From: Pseudonocardia sp.
GTDB taxonomy: Bacteria; Actinomycetota; Actinomycetes; Mycobacteriales; Pseudonocardiaceae
Reading direction: 5' to 3'
Length of the DNA stretch: 38,211 bases
NCBI RefSeq assembly: GCF_029263155.1
Contig: NZ_JAJCYB010000021.1
Coordinates: forward strand, 1 to 38,211
Below, piece by piece: positions 1-9,011 of the stretch. How positions within the stretch are numbered: position 1 is the first letter of the stretch; each line of letters opens with the position of its first letter. Under the pieces are notes generated by a model that was not told where the DNA came from, did not search any database, and was given only the letters and a program-made list of their open reading frames with translations. A program made the position numbers and the translations under genes.

Positions 1-64
1 GCGGAGCGGCCCGGGGCGGCGTTGCCGGCGCTCCCGGCGGTGGCGCGGCCCGGTGGGTGCGCCG

Positions 65-119
65 GGCCCCCCGTTGCAGCACGGCCACCTTCATCCAACG
101 TTTTTGGGTGTTGGGGGCC
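65..119. other. stem-loop in leader or intergenic DNA before the TauE gene
   Basis: Seven bases at 65-71 (GGCCCCC) pair with 113-119 (GGGGGCC). Inside this is a second small stem, CCAAC at 95-99 with GTTGG at 110-114, around a T-rich loop. The segment is visibly less GC-rich than its surroundings. It could end transcription of a gene lying before the window or be a dispersed palindrome. Positions 1-172 otherwise show no gene I can support. Confidence 0.35.
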
Positions 120-172
120 TTCCGGCAACGCGGGCGGGTCCGTCGCGGCCCGCGCAGCGGCCGGGTGCGGCG

Positions 173-916
173 GTGAACGCGCTGCTGCTCGTGGTGGCGG
201 GCTTCGCGGCCGGATTGTCCGGGTCGATCGCCGGGTTGGCGTCACTGTTCTCCTACCCGGCCCTGCTGGCGGTCGGGCTGCCGCCGACGGCCGCGAACGT
301 CACCAACACCATGGCGCTGTCGTTCTCGACGGTCGGGCAGGCGGCCGGGTCCCGGCCGGAGCTGTCGGGGCAGGCGCCGACGTTGCTGCGGCTGCTGCCG
401 GTCGCCGCGCTCGGCGGGGCCACGGGGGCGGGCCTGCTGCTCGTCACCCCGCCGGGGGCGTTCGAACGGATCGTGCCGTTCCTGGTCGGCGGGGCGGCGC
501 TCGTGCTGCTGGTCCAACCGCGGATCCGGGCGGCGGCCGACCGGCGCGGGCCGCGGCGCGCGGGCGCCGGGGTCGTCGGCGGGATGTTCGCCGTCGCCGT
601 CTACGGAGGCTACTTCGGTGCCGCGGCGGGCGTGCTCATGCTGGCCCTGGTGCTGGTGGGGCTGCCGGTGTCGCTGCCGAGGGGCAACGCGTTCAAGGCC
701 GTGCTGCTCGGGGTGGCGAACGCGGTGGCGGCGGTGGGCTTCGCGGTGCTCGGCCCCGTCCAGTGGTGGGCCGTGCTGCCGCTGGCCCTCGGCCTGCTGG
801 TCGGCGGCTGGTGCGGCCCCGCGGTGGTGCGCAGGCTGCCGGCCGGGCCGCTGCGGGTGGGCATCGCGCTGGCCGGGCTGGCCCTGGCCGTCGGGCTCGC
901 GGTGCAGGCCTACTGA
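173..916 (+). CDS. sulfite exporter TauE/SafE family membrane protein
   Basis: A predicted integral inner-membrane protein of 247 residues, built almost entirely of hydrophobic helices, about seven or eight, with the paired-repeat look of the TauE/SafE (DUF81) family. Typical features are the small-residue-rich first helix with GLSGSIAGLASLFSYPALL and the later GGYFGAAAGVLMLALVL segment. Family members export sulfite, sulfoacetate or other small organic anions, but the substrate cannot be told here. I chose the GTG at 173 because the extra residues from the upstream GTG at 53 are proline/arginine-rich and lie across a stem-loop. It is convergent with rsmD, with 35 bases between them. Confidence 0.82.
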   Translation: MNALLLVVAGFAAGLSGSIAGLASLFSYPALLAVGLPPTAANVTNTMALSFSTVGQAAGSRPELSGQAPTLLRLLPVAALGGATGAGLLLVTPPGAFERIVPFLVGGAALVLLVQPRIRAAADRRGPRRAGAGVVGGMFAVAVYGGYFGAAAGVLMLALVLVGLPVSLPRGNAFKAVLLGVANAVAAVGFAVLGPVQWWAVLPLALGLLVGGWCGPAVVRRLPAGPLRVGIALAGLALAVGLAVQAY

Positions 917-926
917 GCCGAGCCCG

Positions 927-944
927 GCGCCCCCGGCCGGGCGC
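927..944. terminator. possible bidirectional terminator hairpin
   Basis: GCGCCC at 927-932 pairs perfectly with GGGCGC at 939-944 around a six-base loop, in the 35-base gap between two convergent genes. There is no T-tract, as is common for actinobacterial terminators, so the call rests on position and symmetry only. Confidence 0.35.
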
Positions 945-951
945 GCCAGGA

Positions 952-1512
952 TCACGGCGCCGGGGACGGCCCGCCGACGTGCAGCACCGTGTCGCCGTAG
1001 CGGCGCTCGCGCCGGGCCGCCAGCGGCCGCGGCCACCCGAACGCGGAGCCGGCGCGCCGCTCCACCACCACGGTGACGTCCTCGGCCAGCCAGCCCTGCG
1101 CGGCGGCGGCCGCGAGCCAGCCGGCCACCTCGGCGTCGGGCAGGTCGTAGGGCGGGTCGACCAGCACCACGTCGTAGCGACGCGTGGCCGGGGCCCCCAG
1201 CACGGTGGCGGCGGGTGCCGCCCGTACCTCGGCGCCCGGCAGGCCGAGACCCGCGACGTTGCGCCGCAGCACCGCCGCCGCGCGCCGGTCGGACTCCACC
1301 AGCAACGCGTGCGCCGCGCCCCGGGACAGGGCCTCCAGCCCGAGCGCGCCCGAGCCGGCACACAGGTCGAGCACCGCGGTGGCGTCCAGACCGGGGTCGT
1401 GCTCCAGCGCGCTGAACAGCGCCTCGCGCACCCGGTCCGAGGTGGGGCGGGTGCCGCGGGCGGGAACCTCCAGCCGCCGCCCGCCGACCGCACCCGCGAT
1501 GATCCGAGTCAC
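952..1512 (-). CDS. rsmD: 16S rRNA (guanine(966)-N(2))-methyltransferase RsmD
   Basis: Methylates N2 of G966 in 16S rRNA of the small ribosomal subunit, using S-adenosylmethionine. The 186-residue length fits the family. It opens with the typical RIIAGAVGGRRLEVP segment and the TRPTSDRVREALFSAL helix. The SAM-binding loop LDLCAGSGALGLEAL is at about residues 49-63, and the N-methyltransferase motif DPPY is at 119-122. The GTG start at 1512 overlaps the stop of the CYTH-like gene by four bases (GTGA), so the two are probably translated together. In mycobacteria this gene also follows pyruvate carboxylase. Confidence 0.95.
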   Translation of the reverse strand: MTRIIAGAVGGRRLEVPARGTRPTSDRVREALFSALEHDPGLDATAVLDLCAGSGALGLEALSRGAAHALLVESDRRAAAVLRRNVAGLGLPGAEVRAAPAATVLGAPATRRYDVVLVDPPYDLPDAEVAGWLAAAAAQGWLAEDVTVVVERRAGSAFGWPRPLAARRERRYGDTVLHVGGPSPAP

Positions 1513-2258
1513 CGGGCGAGTCTGGCAGCCTCCAGCAGCGCGCTCGTCTTGGTGGGCTGTGCCGCGGTCGGGTCGATCCCACGGGCGCGCAGCAGCCGCC
1601 GGATCTGCGCGGCCGTGCGGGTCGCGCGCGACGGCGCGCACTTGGCCGAGACCTCGTACAGCTGCGAGCCGTCGGGGCAGGACCAGCGCTGCAGCTCCAG
1701 CCGCCGCGGGCTGCCGGGGAGGGTGCCCACGGTCCGCGTCACCATGGCCGGCCCGTGCACCCGCAGGTCGCGCAGCGGCGGGCGGGTGCCGGCGAGCATG
1801 CGCAGGAAGCGGCGCTGCTCGGCCGACATGAGCGTGCGCAGCGGCTCCCGACCGCGCACGGCGGCCCGGACGACCGAGGGCCGCAGCCGCTGCCGTACCG
1901 CGGTGGTCCACAGCGAGGTCGACGGCGACGCGTCGAGCTCGACGCTCAGGTCGCGGAAGCGCCGCAGCTCGCGGGGCAGCCGGACCGGCCGGGAGCGGCG
2001 CAGCTTCACGACGGAGTCGCCCGCGCCGACGCCCGCGGTGCGGGCCCGGACCACCAGCCCCTGCCCGAGCAGGTCGAGGTCGGGCGTGTCGAGGAAGTAG
2101 ACCTCCCGGGTGCCCGTGGTGCGCACCCGCATGTCGGCGGCCAGCTCGTCGAGGCCGTCGCCCGGCACCAGGATCTTCACCTCGACGCGGTCGAGCCGCC
2201 CTGCGCGGCTCGCGGCCCGGTCCAGCCCGGTCCACGGCACGTCGTGCGGTTCGCCCAT
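1509..2258 (-). CDS. CYTH-domain-like protein (triphosphate tunnel family)
   Basis: A soluble protein of 249 residues. Near residue 26 is VEVKILV, which resembles the ExExK signature strand of CYTH/triphosphate-tunnel enzymes. Then come REVYFLDTPDLDLLGQGLVVRAR and SVVKLRRSRP, matching the pattern of alternating charged strands (xYYDT...L...LRxR, then xLK). The family includes thiamine-triphosphatases, class IV adenylate cyclases and polyphosphate-linked enzymes. The first strand has one Glu replaced (E-V-K rather than E-x-E-x-K), so activity is uncertain. It lies 68 bases downstream of pyc and overlaps rsmD by four bases. No operon partner reveals its substrate. Confidence 0.6.
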   Translation of the reverse strand: MGEPHDVPWTGLDRAASRAGRLDRVEVKILVPGDGLDELAADMRVRTTGTREVYFLDTPDLDLLGQGLVVRARTAGVGAGDSVVKLRRSRPVRLPRELRRFRDLSVELDASPSTSLWTTAVRQRLRPSVVRAAVRGREPLRTLMSAEQRRFLRMLAGTRPPLRDLRVHGPAMVTRTVGTLPGSPRRLELQRWSCPDGSQLYEVSAKCAPSRATRTAAQIRRLLRARGIDPTAAQPTKTSALLEAARLAR

Positions 2259-2326
2259 GAGTGCTCCCGGTTCACCGTCGGTCGAGCACCGGCGGGTCGG
2301 AACCGACTACCCGGATCCGCGCACCG

Positions 2327-5300
2327 CTACTCCAGTTCCAGCAGCAGGTCGCCGCCCTCCACCTGCTGCACCCCTCCGATGGCCAATCGCTTGACGGTGC
2401 CGGATCGTTGCACGGTGATCGACGCCTCCATCTTCATGGCCTCGATCGTGGCGACCGTCTGGCCGTCGTCGACCGTGTCGCCCTCGGCCACCGACAGCGT
2501 CACCACGCCCGCGAAGGGGGCCGCGAGATGGGCGTCGTTGCCGCGGTCGGCCTTCTCCGTGGCCTTGACGTCGCTCTCGATCGACTCGTCGCGCACCATG
2601 ACCGGGCGCAGGTGCCCGTTGAGCGTGGTGAGCACGGTGCGGTAGCCGCGCTCGTCGGCCTCGGAGATGGCCTCCAGCCCGATGAGCAGCGTCACGCCGG
2701 GCTCCAGGTCGACGGCGTGCTCGACCTCGGGCTCCAGGCCGTAGAGGTAGTCCTTGGTGGACAGCACCGACGTGTCGCCGTAGGTCTCCTGGTGGGTCAG
2801 GTACTCCGTGGTCGGCGCGGGGAACAGCAGCCGGTTGAGCGTGGCGCGGCGGTCGGTGCCCCCGTCCTCCTCGGACATCAGGCCGCGGCGGTCGTCGATG
2901 GTGAGCTCGACGCTCTCCTTCTCCGGCGAGCGGCCCTCCAGCGCGCGGGTGCGGAACGGCTCGGGCCAGCCGCCGGGCGGGTCGCCCAGCTCACCGCGCA
3001 GGAAGCCGATGACCGAGTCGGGCACGTCGAAGTCGCCCGGGTCCTTCTCGAAGTCGGCCGGCTCGACCCCGGCGCCGACGAGGTGCAGCGCGAGGTCCCC
3101 CACCACCTTCGACGACGGCGTGACCTTCACCAGCCGCCCGAGCATCCGGTCGGCGGCCGCGTAGCAGTCCTCGATCAGCTCGAACCGGTCGCCCAGCCCC
3201 AGCGCGATCGCCTGCTGTCGCAGGTTGGACAGCTGCCCGCCGGGGATCTCGTGGTGGTAGACGCGCCCCGTCGGGGACGCGAGCCCGGACTCGAAGGGCG
3301 CGTACACCTTGCGCACGGCCTCCCAGTACGGCTCCAGGTCGCAGCAGTTCTCCAGGTTCAGGCCGGTGGCCCGCGGCGTGTGGTTGGTCGCCGCGACCAG
3401 CGACGACAGCGCGGGCTGGCTGGTGGTGCCCGACATCGACGCCGTCGCGGCGTCCACGGCGTCCACCCCGGCCTCGATCGCCGCGATCAGCGTGGCGAGC
3501 TGCCCGCCCGGGGTGTCGTGGGTGTGCAGGTGCACCGGCAGCTCGAACCGCTCGCGCAGGGCCCTCACCAGGGTGCGCGCGGCGGGCGGGCGCAGCAGCC
3601 CGGCCATGTCCTTGATCGCCAGCACGTGCGCGCCCGCGTCGACGATCTGCTCGGCGAGGTGCAGGTAGTAGTCGAGGGTGTAGAGCCGTTCACCGGGGTC
3701 GGACAGGTCGCCGGTGTAGCACAGCGCCACCTCGGCCACGGCCGTGCCGGTCGCGCGGACGGCGTCGATGGCCGGGCGCATCTGGGCGACGTCGTTGAGG
3801 GCGTCGAAGATGCGGAAGATGTCCATCCCGGTCCGCGCGGCCTCGGCCACGAACGCGTCGGTGACCTCGGTCGGGTAGGGCGTGTAGCCGACGGTGTTGC
3901 GGCCGCGCAGCAGCATCTGCGTGCAGATGTTGGGCACGGCCTCGCGCAGGGCGGCGAGCCGGTCCCACGGGTCCTCGGCGAGGAACCGCAGGGCCACGTC
4001 GTAGGTCGCGCCCCCCCAGCACTCCAGCGACAGCAGCTCGGGCGCCGTGCGCGCCACGTACGGGGCGACGGCGAGCAGGTCGCGGGTGCGGACGCGGGTG
4101 GCGAGCAGGCTCTGGTGGGCGTCGCGGAAGGTCGTGTCGGTGACGGCCACGGCGTCCTGCTCGCGCAGCCGCCGCGCGAAGCCCTCGGGCCCGAGCTCGC
4201 GCAGCAGCTGGCGCGACCCGTCGGGGGCGGGGGCGTCGAGATCGCAGGCGGGGAGCTTCTCGACCGGCTCGACCACGCGGGGCCGGTCGCCGTTGGGCCG
4301 GTTGACGGTGGTCTCGGCGAGGTAGGTGAGCAGCCGCGTGCCGCGGTCGGCGGGCTGGCGCGCGGTGAGCAGCTCGGGGCGTTCGGAGATGAAGCTGGTG
4401 GTGACCCGGCCGGCCTGGAACTCGAGGTCGGACAGCACCGCGGTGAGGAACGGGATGTTCGTGGAGACGCCGCGGATGCGGAACTCCCCCACCGCGCGGG
4501 TGGCCCGGCGGACGGCCGTGCGGAACGTGCGGCCCCGACACGTCAGCTTCACCAGCATCGAGTCGAAGTGGGCGCTGACCTCGGCGCCGGTGTGCGTGGT
4601 ACCGCCGTCGAGGCGGACGCCCGGACCGCCCGGCGAGCGGTAGTTGCTGATCGTCCCGGTGTCCGGGCGGAAGCCGTTGGACGGGTCCTCGGTGGTGATG
4701 CGGCACTGCAGCGCGGCGCCGTGCAGGTAGATGTCCTCCTGGCGCAGCCGCAGGCCGGGCAGGGTCTCGCCGGAGGCGATGCGCAGCTGGGCGATCACCA
4801 GGTCGCGGTCGGTGACCTCCTCGGTGACGGTGTGCTCGACCTGGATCCGCGGGTTCATCTCGATGAACACGTGGTGGCCGCGCTCGTCGAGCAGGAACTC
4901 CACGGTGCCCGCGTTGACGTAGCCGATGTGGTCGGCGAACGCCACGGCGTCGGCGCAGATCCTCTCGCGCAGCTCGGGGTCGAGGTTCGGCGCGGGCGCG
5001 ATCTCGATGACCTTCTGGTGGCGTCGCTGCACCGAGCAGTCCCGCTCGTAGAGGTGCACGACGTTGCCCTCGGCGTCACCGAGGATCTGGACCTCGATGT
5101 GGCGCGGGTTCACCACGGCCTGCTCCAGGAACACCGTGGCGTCGCCGAAGGCGGACTCGGCCTCGCGCATCGCGGCCTCGATGGATTCGCGCAGGTCTGC
5201 GCGCTCCTGAACGTGGCGCATCCCGCGCCCGCCGCCGCCGGCGACCGCCTTCACGAAGATCGGGAAGCCGACGTCCTCGGCCGCGGCCAGCAGGGTCGGC

Positions 5301-5722
5301 ACGTCGTCGGAGGGCTCCGAGGACGCCAGGACCGACACCCCGGCCTCGCGGGCGGCGGCCACCGCCCGCGCCTTGTTGCCGGTCAGGTGCAGCACGCTCG
5401 CCGGTGGGCCGACGAACGTGATGCCGGCCTCCTCGCACGCCTCGGCGAGGTCCGGGTTCTCCGACAGGAACCCGTAGCCGGGGTAGACGGCGTCGGCACC
5501 GGCCTTCCGGGCCGCCTTGATCACCTCGGGGACGGAGAGGTACGCCCGCACCGGGTGCCCCTCCTCGCCGATCTGGTAGCTCTCGTCCGCCTTCGCGCGG
5601 TGCAGGGAGTTGCGGTCCTCGTACGGGTAGACCGCCACCGTCGACGCCCCGAGCTCGGCGCACGCCCGGAAGGCCCGTACGGCGATCTCGCCGCGGTTGG
5701 CGACCAGCACCTTGCGGAACAC
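2327..5722 (-). CDS. pyc: pyruvate carboxylase
   Basis: Biotin enzyme that makes oxaloacetate from pyruvate, bicarbonate and ATP, refilling the TCA cycle; cytosolic tetramer in the family. It has 1,131 residues, the normal full length. The biotin carboxylase domain comes first, opening with FRKVLVANRGEIAVRAF and carrying the ATP-grasp glycine loop GGGGRGM. The carboxyltransferase domain begins near VAVTDTTFRDAHQSLLATR and contains LECWGGATYDVA. The biotinyl domain is at the C-terminus with AMKM at 1095-1098, biotinylated on Lys1097. The GTG at 5722 is chosen because FRKVLVANRGE is the usual N-terminus and GAGAGGGG lies just upstream. Its product feeds the same malate/oxaloacetate pool as the glycolate genes at 19-26 kb. 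Confidence 0.97.
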   Translation of the reverse strand: MFRKVLVANRGEIAVRAFRACAELGASTVAVYPYEDRNSLHRAKADESYQIGEEGHPVRAYLSVPEVIKAARKAGADAVYPGYGFLSENPDLAEACEEAGITFVGPPASVLHLTGNKARAVAAAREAGVSVLASSEPSDDVPTLLAAAEDVGFPIFVKAVAGGGGRGMRHVQERADLRESIEAAMREAESAFGDATVFLEQAVVNPRHIEVQILGDAEGNVVHLYERDCSVQRRHQKVIEIAPAPNLDPELRERICADAVAFADHIGYVNAGTVEFLLDERGHHVFIEMNPRIQVEHTVTEEVTDRDLVIAQLRIASGETLPGLRLRQEDIYLHGAALQCRITTEDPSNGFRPDTGTISNYRSPGGPGVRLDGGTTHTGAEVSAHFDSMLVKLTCRGRTFRTAVRRATRAVGEFRIRGVSTNIPFLTAVLSDLEFQAGRVTTSFISERPELLTARQPADRGTRLLTYLAETTVNRPNGDRPRVVEPVEKLPACDLDAPAPDGSRQLLRELGPEGFARRLREQDAVAVTDTTFRDAHQSLLATRVRTRDLLAVAPYVARTAPELLSLECWGGATYDVALRFLAEDPWDRLAALREAVPNICTQMLLRGRNTVGYTPYPTEVTDAFVAEAARTGMDIFRIFDALNDVAQMRPAIDAVRATGTAVAEVALCYTGDLSDPGERLYTLDYYLHLAEQIVDAGAHVLAIKDMAGLLRPPAARTLVRALRERFELPVHLHTHDTPGGQLATLIAAIEAGVDAVDAATASMSGTTSQPALSSLVAATNHTPRATGLNLENCCDLEPYWEAVRKVYAPFESGLASPTGRVYHHEIPGGQLSNLRQQAIALGLGDRFELIEDCYAAADRMLGRLVKVTPSSKVVGDLALHLVGAGVEPADFEKDPGDFDVPDSVIGFLRGELGDPPGGWPEPFRTRALEGRSPEKESVELTIDDRRGLMSEEDGGTDRRATLNRLLFPAPTTEYLTHQETYGDTSVLSTKDYLYGLEPEVEHAVDLEPGVTLLIGLEAISEADERGYRTVLTTLNGHLRPVMVRDESIESDVKATEKADRGNDAHLAAPFAGVVTLSVAEGDTVDDGQTVATIEAMKMEASITVQRSGTVKRLAIGGVQQVEGGDLLLELE

Positions 5723-5753
5723 GGGCGACCCCTCTCGTGATCGTTGTGGGCAG

Positions 5754-5759
5754 AAGGTA
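5754..5759 (-). promoter_or_regulatory. candidate -10 box of pyc
   Basis: On the minus strand this reads TACCTT, fitting TAnnnT, and would give a leader of about 25 bases with a good ribosome site before the GTG at 5722. No convincing -35 box is visible at 16-18 bases upstream. Confidence 0.4.
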
Positions 5760-5817
5760 CCTGGGCGCACCCGATCGGACCGTGCGGATCCCGGGTCGCA
5801 TCGGGTACCAAGGAGAT

Positions 5818-6660
5818 GTGGCACACCATCCTCGGCGGTCCCGGTCCGCACGGGCCGCGGCGTCGGCCGGTGCGGCGTTCGCGGAGGGTCGCAGGCTGCG
5901 CCGGGCCGCGGAGCGCCGCCGCCTGCGCCCGCCCCGCCACCACGGCCCGGCGCCGTGGCTGTTCCTCGTCCCCGTGGTCATGTTCGTGATGGTGGCCGCC
6001 ACCATGGCCGGGCTGGTCGTGATCGGCCTCGTGGTCACGGTGCTCGCCTCGGCGCTCCCGGCGCTGCTCGTCGGCGGCGTGGTGTTCGCCGCCGTCCGGC
6101 GCAGGCGACGCATCGCCCGGTCTGCGGGCACCGCCCCGCTGCCGGGTCGGCCCGCGGCGACCATGCGGCCCGAACTGGTGTGGTCGCACGCGCGCGACCG
6201 CTTCCACACCCTCGCGCAGGCCTACGCGGCCCACGAGTGCGACCCGATGAGCGTGCTGCGCCTGCCCGCGCTGTCGGACGTCACGGTGCCCAGCACCGGG
6301 CGCTTCGTCGAGGCGTTCGCCCAGGCCCAGGCGCTGGAGTCGGACGCGTTCCCGGGCGAGGAGCACGCCGCGGAGTTCGTCCGCGCGGTCGACCGGGCGC
6401 AGCGGTCGTGGCGCGCGGCCCGCGAGGCGGCCGAGCGCATCCGCCTCTCCGGCCTCTCCCCCGCCGAGCGGTCGACCGTGGAGCGGGTGCTCAAGCTGCT
6501 CACGGTGGCGCGCGACTCGGGCAGCGAGCCCGAGCGCCTGGCCGCCTACTCCCGCGCCCGCACGGAGCTGGCCAAGCTCGACGCCGCCGGGGTGATCCAC
6601 CTGCCCCGCACCGCCGCGGCCGCCCTCGACGCCGCCGCCCGCGGCGCGCTCCCCGCATAG
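5818..6660 (+). CDS. small membrane protein of unknown function
   Basis: A hypothetical protein of 280 residues. An Arg-rich N-terminal stretch is followed by two adjacent hydrophobic segments (PWLFLVPVVMFVMVAATMAG and VVIGLVVTVLASALPALLVG), then a basic RRRRR anchor. A mostly helical soluble region of about 190 residues, rich in Ala/Glu/Arg, follows. This layout suggests a membrane hairpin with a cytoplasmic coiled domain. I do not recognise the family. The start is uncertain: GTG 5818 lies only two bases after AAGGAG, an in-frame GTG at 5782 is also possible, and the GTG at 5737 would run into the divergent pyc leader. It is divergent from pyc and convergent with recG across a repeat cluster. 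Confidence 0.6.
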   Translation: MAHHPRRSRSARAAASAGAAFAEGRRLRRAAERRRLRPPRHHGPAPWLFLVPVVMFVMVAATMAGLVVIGLVVTVLASALPALLVGGVVFAAVRRRRRIARSAGTAPLPGRPAATMRPELVWSHARDRFHTLAQAYAAHECDPMSVLRLPALSDVTVPSTGRFVEAFAQAQALESDAFPGEEHAAEFVRAVDRAQRSWRAAREAAERIRLSGLSPAERSTVERVLKLLTVARDSGSEPERLAAYSRARTELAKLDAAGVIHLPRTAAAALDAAARGALPA

Positions 6661-6830
6661 CTCAGCGCATCGGGACAGGGTCCGCGCGCCGGACAGGGTC
6701 CGCGCGCCGGTCCGGGTTCGCGCGCCGGACAGGGTTCGCGCGCCGGTCCGGGTTGCGCGCGGCGCCGGCAGCGCGCAAACCCCCACCCAGCGCGCGAGCC
6801 GGGGTCTGCTCGCGCCGATCCCGGGCGTGC
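6661..6830. repeat. 18-base GC repeat cluster at a convergent junction
   Basis: Between the stop codons of two convergent genes there are four and a half tandem 18-base units starting at 6672, 6690, 6708, 6726 and 6744, alternating CGGACAGGGTYCGCGCGC and CGGTCCGGGTTCGCGCGC. A hairpin follows, TTGCGCGC paired with GCGCGCAA around a GC-rich loop (about 6753-6778). The core GGTTCGCGCGCCGG also occurs in the cluster at 30.3-30.75 kb. No credible reading frame is present. Confidence 0.8.
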
Positions 6831-9011
6831 TCACACCTTGTCCAGGTACTCCGCCCGGTCCTCCGCGACGACCTCTCCCACCAGCGCGGCCAGGCCCGGG
6901 CTCGACGCGAGACCGGGATCGGCGTCCACCAGGTGCGTGGCGTAGACCTGCGCCTTCGCGATGATCTCCTCGTGGCGCAGCAGCGACAGCAGCCGCAGCC
7001 CCGAACGGCGCCCGGACTGCAGCGCCCCGAGCACGTCACCCTCCCGACGCAGCTCCAGGTCGAGCCGGGCGAGCTCGAAGCCGTCGGTGGTGCCGGCGAC
7101 GGCGTCGAGCCGCTCGCGGGCGGTGGTGGCCTCGGGCATCTCGGTGACCAGCAGGCACACCCCGGGCGCCGCTCCGCGACCCACGCGCCCGCGGAGCTGG
7201 TGGAGCTGGGAGAGCCCGAAGCGCTCGGCGTCGAGGATGACGATCGCGGTGGCGTTGGGGACGTCCACGCCCACCTCGATCACGGTGGTGGCCAGCAGCA
7301 CGTCGATCTCGCCCCGCTCGAACGCCCGCATCACGGTGTCCTTCTCCTCGGCGGGGAGCTTCCCGTGCAGGACCCCTAACCGCAGGCCCTCCAGGGCGCC
7401 CTCGGCCAGGCGCGGGGCGATGTCGAGCACCGCCAGCGGCGGGCGCCGGGCCTCGTCGGCGGCGTCGTCGGGCGGCGGCGCCGCCTCGTCGGGCGCCGTC
7501 TCCTCGTCCGTGGCGTCCTCTCCCACCCGCGGGAACACGATGTAGGCCTGGTGCCCGGCCGCGACCTCGGTGCGCACGCGGCGCCAGACGCCCGCGAACC
7601 ACTGCGGCTTCTCCGCCAGCGGCACCACCGTGGTGGCGATCGGCGAGCGGCCCTTCGGGAGCTCGCGCAGGGCGGAGACCTGCAGGTCGCCGTACACGGT
7701 CATCGCGACGGTGCGCGGGATCGGGGTGGCGGTCATGACCAGCATGTGCGGGGCGAGCTCGCCGCGGCCGCGCAGGGCGTCACGCTGCTCGACGCCGAAC
7801 CGGTGCTGCTCGTCGACGACGACGAGCCCGAGCCCGGCGAAGCCGACGCGGTCCTGGATCAGCGCGTGGGTGCCGACGACGATGCCCGCCTCGCCGGACT
7901 GCGCGTCGAGCAGCGCCTGCTTCTTCGCCTTCGCCCCGAGCGACCCGGTGAGCAGCGTGACCCGGGTGGCGAGCTCCGCGCCGCCCAGCTCACCGGCCTG
8001 CGCCAGCGGTCCGAGCAGTGCGCGCAGCGACCGCGCGTGCTGGGCGGCCAGCACCTCGGTGGGCGCGAGCATCGCCGCCTGCTGCCCGGAGTCGACGACC
8101 TGCAGCATCGCGCGCAGCGCGAGGATCGTCTTGCCCGCACCGACGTCGCCCTGCACCAGCCGGTTCATCGGGTGCGCGCGCGACAGGTCGGCCGCGATCT
8201 GCGCACCCACCTCCCGCTGCCCCGCCGTCAGCGTGAACGGCAGCCGGGCGTCGAACGCGTCGAGGAGGCCGCCCGGCATCGGTGGGCACGCCGCCGCCGG
8301 GCGCGCCACCGTGGCCTGGCGGCGCAGCGCCAGCGCGAGCTGTACCCCCATCGCCTCGTCCCAGACGAGCCGGTGCCGCGCGGCGTGGATGTCGGCGTCG
8401 GTGTCGGGCACGTGGATGCGTCGCAGCGCCCGCCCGAGGTCGGCCAGCCCCTCGCGGGCGCGGACCGTGCCGGGCAGCGGATCGGTCGGATCCTCCAGGA
8501 CGTCGAGCACCTGCCGCACGCAGCGCGCGATCACCTGCGAGCCGACCTTCGCCGTGGCCGGGTAGACCGACAGGAACGGGCGGATCTCGTCGGACTCGTC
8601 GAGCGGCTCGAACTGCGGGTGGGTGAGCTGCAGCTTCTCCTTGAAGATCCCGACCTTGCCCGAGAACACCGCGCGCACCCCCGGGTAGATCAGGTGCTTC
8701 ACCTTGTGCGCGTTGAAGAACGTGCAGTCGAGCCGGCCGCCCTGCTCGTCGCGGATGACGACCTGCAGCATCGTGCCCCGCCGCGCCCGCATCTCCCGGA
8801 TGGTGCTCTTCTCCACCTCGGCGACCAGCGTGGCGTGCTCGCCCAGCTCCAGCCCGGCGATCGCGGTCAGCTTCCCCCGGTCGACGTAGCGGCGCGGGTA
8901 GTGCCGGACCAGGTCGCCCACGGTGTGCATGTCCAGATGCGCGGCCAGCAGGTCGGCCGACTTCCTGCCGATGGTGGACTGCAGCGCACTCCCCATGTCG
9001 ATCTCTGTCAC
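6831..9011 (-). CDS. recG: ATP-dependent DNA helicase RecG
   Basis: Superfamily 2 helicase that remodels stalled replication forks and branch-migrates Holliday junctions. It has 726 residues, the usual size. The N-terminal wedge/OB region is followed by the helicase core: Walker [19 protein letters not shown], the DEQH box in [37 protein letters not shown], and QLRGRVGRG. An acidic, proline-rich insert (about residues 495-522, encoded near 7445-7525) replaces the usual short linker between the two helicase lobes. The GTG start at 9011 overlaps the stop of the DAK2 gene by four bases, so the two are translationally coupled. Confidence 0.97.
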   Translation of the reverse strand: MTEIDMGSALQSTIGRKSADLLAAHLDMHTVGDLVRHYPRRYVDRGKLTAIAGLELGEHATLVAEVEKSTIREMRARRGTMLQVVIRDEQGGRLDCTFFNAHKVKHLIYPGVRAVFSGKVGIFKEKLQLTHPQFEPLDESDEIRPFLSVYPATAKVGSQVIARCVRQVLDVLEDPTDPLPGTVRAREGLADLGRALRRIHVPDTDADIHAARHRLVWDEAMGVQLALALRRQATVARPAAACPPMPGGLLDAFDARLPFTLTAGQREVGAQIAADLSRAHPMNRLVQGDVGAGKTILALRAMLQVVDSGQQAAMLAPTEVLAAQHARSLRALLGPLAQAGELGGAELATRVTLLTGSLGAKAKKQALLDAQSGEAGIVVGTHALIQDRVGFAGLGLVVVDEQHRFGVEQRDALRGRGELAPHMLVMTATPIPRTVAMTVYGDLQVSALRELPKGRSPIATTVVPLAEKPQWFAGVWRRVRTEVAAGHQAYIVFPRVGEDATDEETAPDEAAPPPDDAADEARRPPLAVLDIAPRLAEGALEGLRLGVLHGKLPAEEKDTVMRAFERGEIDVLLATTVIEVGVDVPNATAIVILDAERFGLSQLHQLRGRVGRGAAPGVCLLVTEMPEATTARERLDAVAGTTDGFELARLDLELRREGDVLGALQSGRRSGLRLLSLLRHEEIIAKAQVYATHLVDADPGLASSPGLAALVGEVVAEDRAEYLDKV

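Noticed and set aside
22..2100. Long plus-strand open frame of 692 codons over the TauE, rsmD and CYTH-like genes
   Set aside because: It runs across three recognisable genes in other frames and gives Arg/Gly/Ala low-complexity protein, the usual shadow frame in GC-rich DNA.
2261..5740. Plus-strand frame of 1,159 codons opposite pyruvate carboxylase
   Set aside because: It is the antisense shadow of pyc. The minus-strand product has all expected motifs.
5744..5989. Frame using ATG 5816 right after AAGGAG
   Set aside because: It stops after about 58 codons and gives no membrane segments, whereas the frame from GTG 5818 has two clear ones and runs to 6660.
6661..6830. CRISPR array
   Set aside because: Units of 18 bases are directly adjacent with no unique spacers of constant length, and no cas gene is nearby. 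The same holds for 30454-30659.
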